Source: Odontesthes bonariensis
Taxonomy: Eukaryota; Chordata; Actinopteri; Atheriniformes; Atherinopsidae
Length of the DNA stretch: 64,000 nt
Assembly (NCBI RefSeq): GCF_027942865.1
Contig: NC_134513.1
Span: 35,085,429 to 35,149,428 of the forward strand
Direction: 5' to 3'
Of this stretch, positions 62,621 to 64,000 are shown piece after piece. Position 1 is the first letter of the stretch, and every line of letters starts with the position of its first letter. The notes under the pieces were generated by a model. The model did no database searches and was not told the DNA's origin. It was given only the letters and a program-made list of their open reading frames with translations. The position numbers and the translations under genes were made by a program.

Positions 62621-64000
62621 AAACCGGTGGTTCAGAATTAAAACCACTGATGGATAATGCAGAAATCTCAAATTATAGCAACATGACCGCTGCTTCTCTC
62701 ATTGAAAATGATGTCAAGTCAAGCAGTATATTTAAAAGAATCATCCCATTGTTTAAAAAAAATGGAATTATTTGTTTGTATGCTTTAGTTTATCTTGTGA
62801 CTTACAGTGGGTGGAAAAATGCGTCACAGGGGCGTAACGTTCTGGCATCCTCGTCTTTTTCAGCTGGAATAATTGGCTCCATAACTCTGAATTCAAAGTC
62901 ATTAGAAGATTAGATGGCAAATTCCAGGTCTCTTGATTACAAATGTTTAAATGTGTACTGGGAACAGGCAGAGTGGGAATACTGGGTTGGGATATTGTGC
63001 AATATCCTCGGCCCTCTGCTGTTGTAAACTGTAGATTAAGTTGTATATTGTGCTGTTATGTCTTCTCAAAAGAGAGACAATAAAGACTAATCTTATCTTC
63101 ATCTTATTTACGACCTCTGAACTGGGAATGATCTACTCCATGCAGCTAATACCAAATCTGCACAAGGAATGTGAGTTTCAGACTTGTAAATAAAATCTGA
63201 GCTCTGGATGCTCTGAACGGCAGAATAAAACTGGGAATGGAATAAGATCTGAAATATCAGGTAAAGACTGGAGATGCCACCTCTGGACTCCACAGGGATT
63301 GTTCTCTCTGGTCACATCTTTCTGCTAGTATCAGTAAACTCCAGACTGGTACCGGAGCTCCATGATGGGAATGACAGCTCAGGGTTTCCGGTGTCATGGA
63401 ATGGCCGGCTTTAAAAGGCTGTGGGAACGCCGGCTTCAGACTGGCAAAGTTTCATGTAAATGTTTGCGTTTCATGCTTCATGCTCAGCTTTAATCTTTCT
63501 TTTTTTGTCCTTTAAGTTTATTAAAAAAACATTTAACATGGCCTCCTCCTTTCTTCCTTTTCTTTCATCACCAGTTGAGACTAGAGCATTCCTCAAGTCC
63601 ACACATGGCTTCAATTAGGTCCTCTCATCCATCTCTGGGATGCAGGTGGCTACAACACACACACACACATGCACGCACAAATACGCTGTGTGTGGAATGA
63701 AGTTGCCACATTGTGAAAATACCATTAAATTGAAATTGCTTCAGTCTGTGTGTGTTCAGACAATGATCGGTAACAACAATAGCTGCTGCGCCTTCTTTCC
63801 AAATCCTTATTTATGGAGTTTGGGAGGTTGTTATTGGATGAGAGCTGGATAAGAGGTTTTATCTGAGAGTTCAGAGAGGGTCCACAGAAATGGGATTATT
63901 CTTTGTAATTCTGGTGATTTCTCTCAGACAATGTGAGTGTTTCCATTCACCTGGATTTGTTTTATTATGAGAAAAAAACATTGTTAGTTTGCTGTACAAA
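62621..64000. other. lgr5 upstream intron, no further exon seen
   Basis: I looked for the preceding leucine-rich repeat exons of lgr5 and found none up to the window end. A CA microsatellite lies at about 63655-63672. A plus frame at 62617-62913 shows no domain. Confidence 0.5.

Overview
The window reads as nuclear DNA of a ray-finned (teleost) fish. It has split vertebrate genes with GT/AG introns, and the interspersed DNA is typical of teleosts: L2/Rex-type LINEs, Tc1-like elements, hAT and PIF/Harbinger transposons, MITEs, a BEL/Pao fragment and GT microsatellites. I cannot name the species. There are no prokaryotic features, no tRNA or rRNA genes and no CRISPR array.

Two conserved genes, both on the minus strand, can be rebuilt exon by exon. 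(1) A myelin-regulatory-factor gene, best called myrfl, runs from its start codon at 20455 leftwards to at least 5737. Sixteen exons join in phase. They encode an N-terminal acidic/proline-rich region, a basic nuclear-localisation cluster, the Ndt80-like DNA-binding domain, the intramolecular chaperone auto-protease domain with its Ser/Lys dyad, a coiled coil and one membrane segment. The C-terminal lumenal domain is not found; the stretch 1-5490 is mostly transposon. (2) An LGR4/5/6-family receptor, best called lgr5, runs from 58997 to its stop at 44109. Fourteen exons join in phase and encode the later leucine-rich repeats, the hinge and the whole seven-helix domain. The 5' half lies beyond the right edge. 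Human MYRFL and LGR5 are both on 12q15-q21, which supports both names.

Layout. 1-5490: truncated Tc1 copy, complete non-autonomous hAT (934-2552), a second MITE (2664-3646), hAT end (4020-4116). 5490-20455: myrfl, with four MITEs or Tc1 remnants and one LINE in its introns. 20455-44109: intergenic, with an intact three-exon Myb/SANT-like ORF of Harbinger type (22397-23914), a Tc1 copy (25757-26815), several LINEs, BEL/Pao and Penelope-like remnants, a 55-bp satellite inside an L2 3' end (36881-37592), a near-palindromic array (41633-41758) and a 214-bp TTAA-flanked MITE. 44109-64000: lgr5 and its upstream intron, filled with LINE copies, a Tc1 element split by a Harbinger fragment, and GT-rich repeats that abut splice donors.

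The two host genes do not form a pathway together: one is a membrane-tethered transcription factor and the other an R-spondin-type receptor. I see no convincing new biological system. The most useful novelties are structural: intron gains in the lgr5 seven-helix exon, a poly-glycine tract in its hinge, a Harbinger-like MITE 34 bp from a myrfl splice acceptor, and several transposons with exact target-site duplications.
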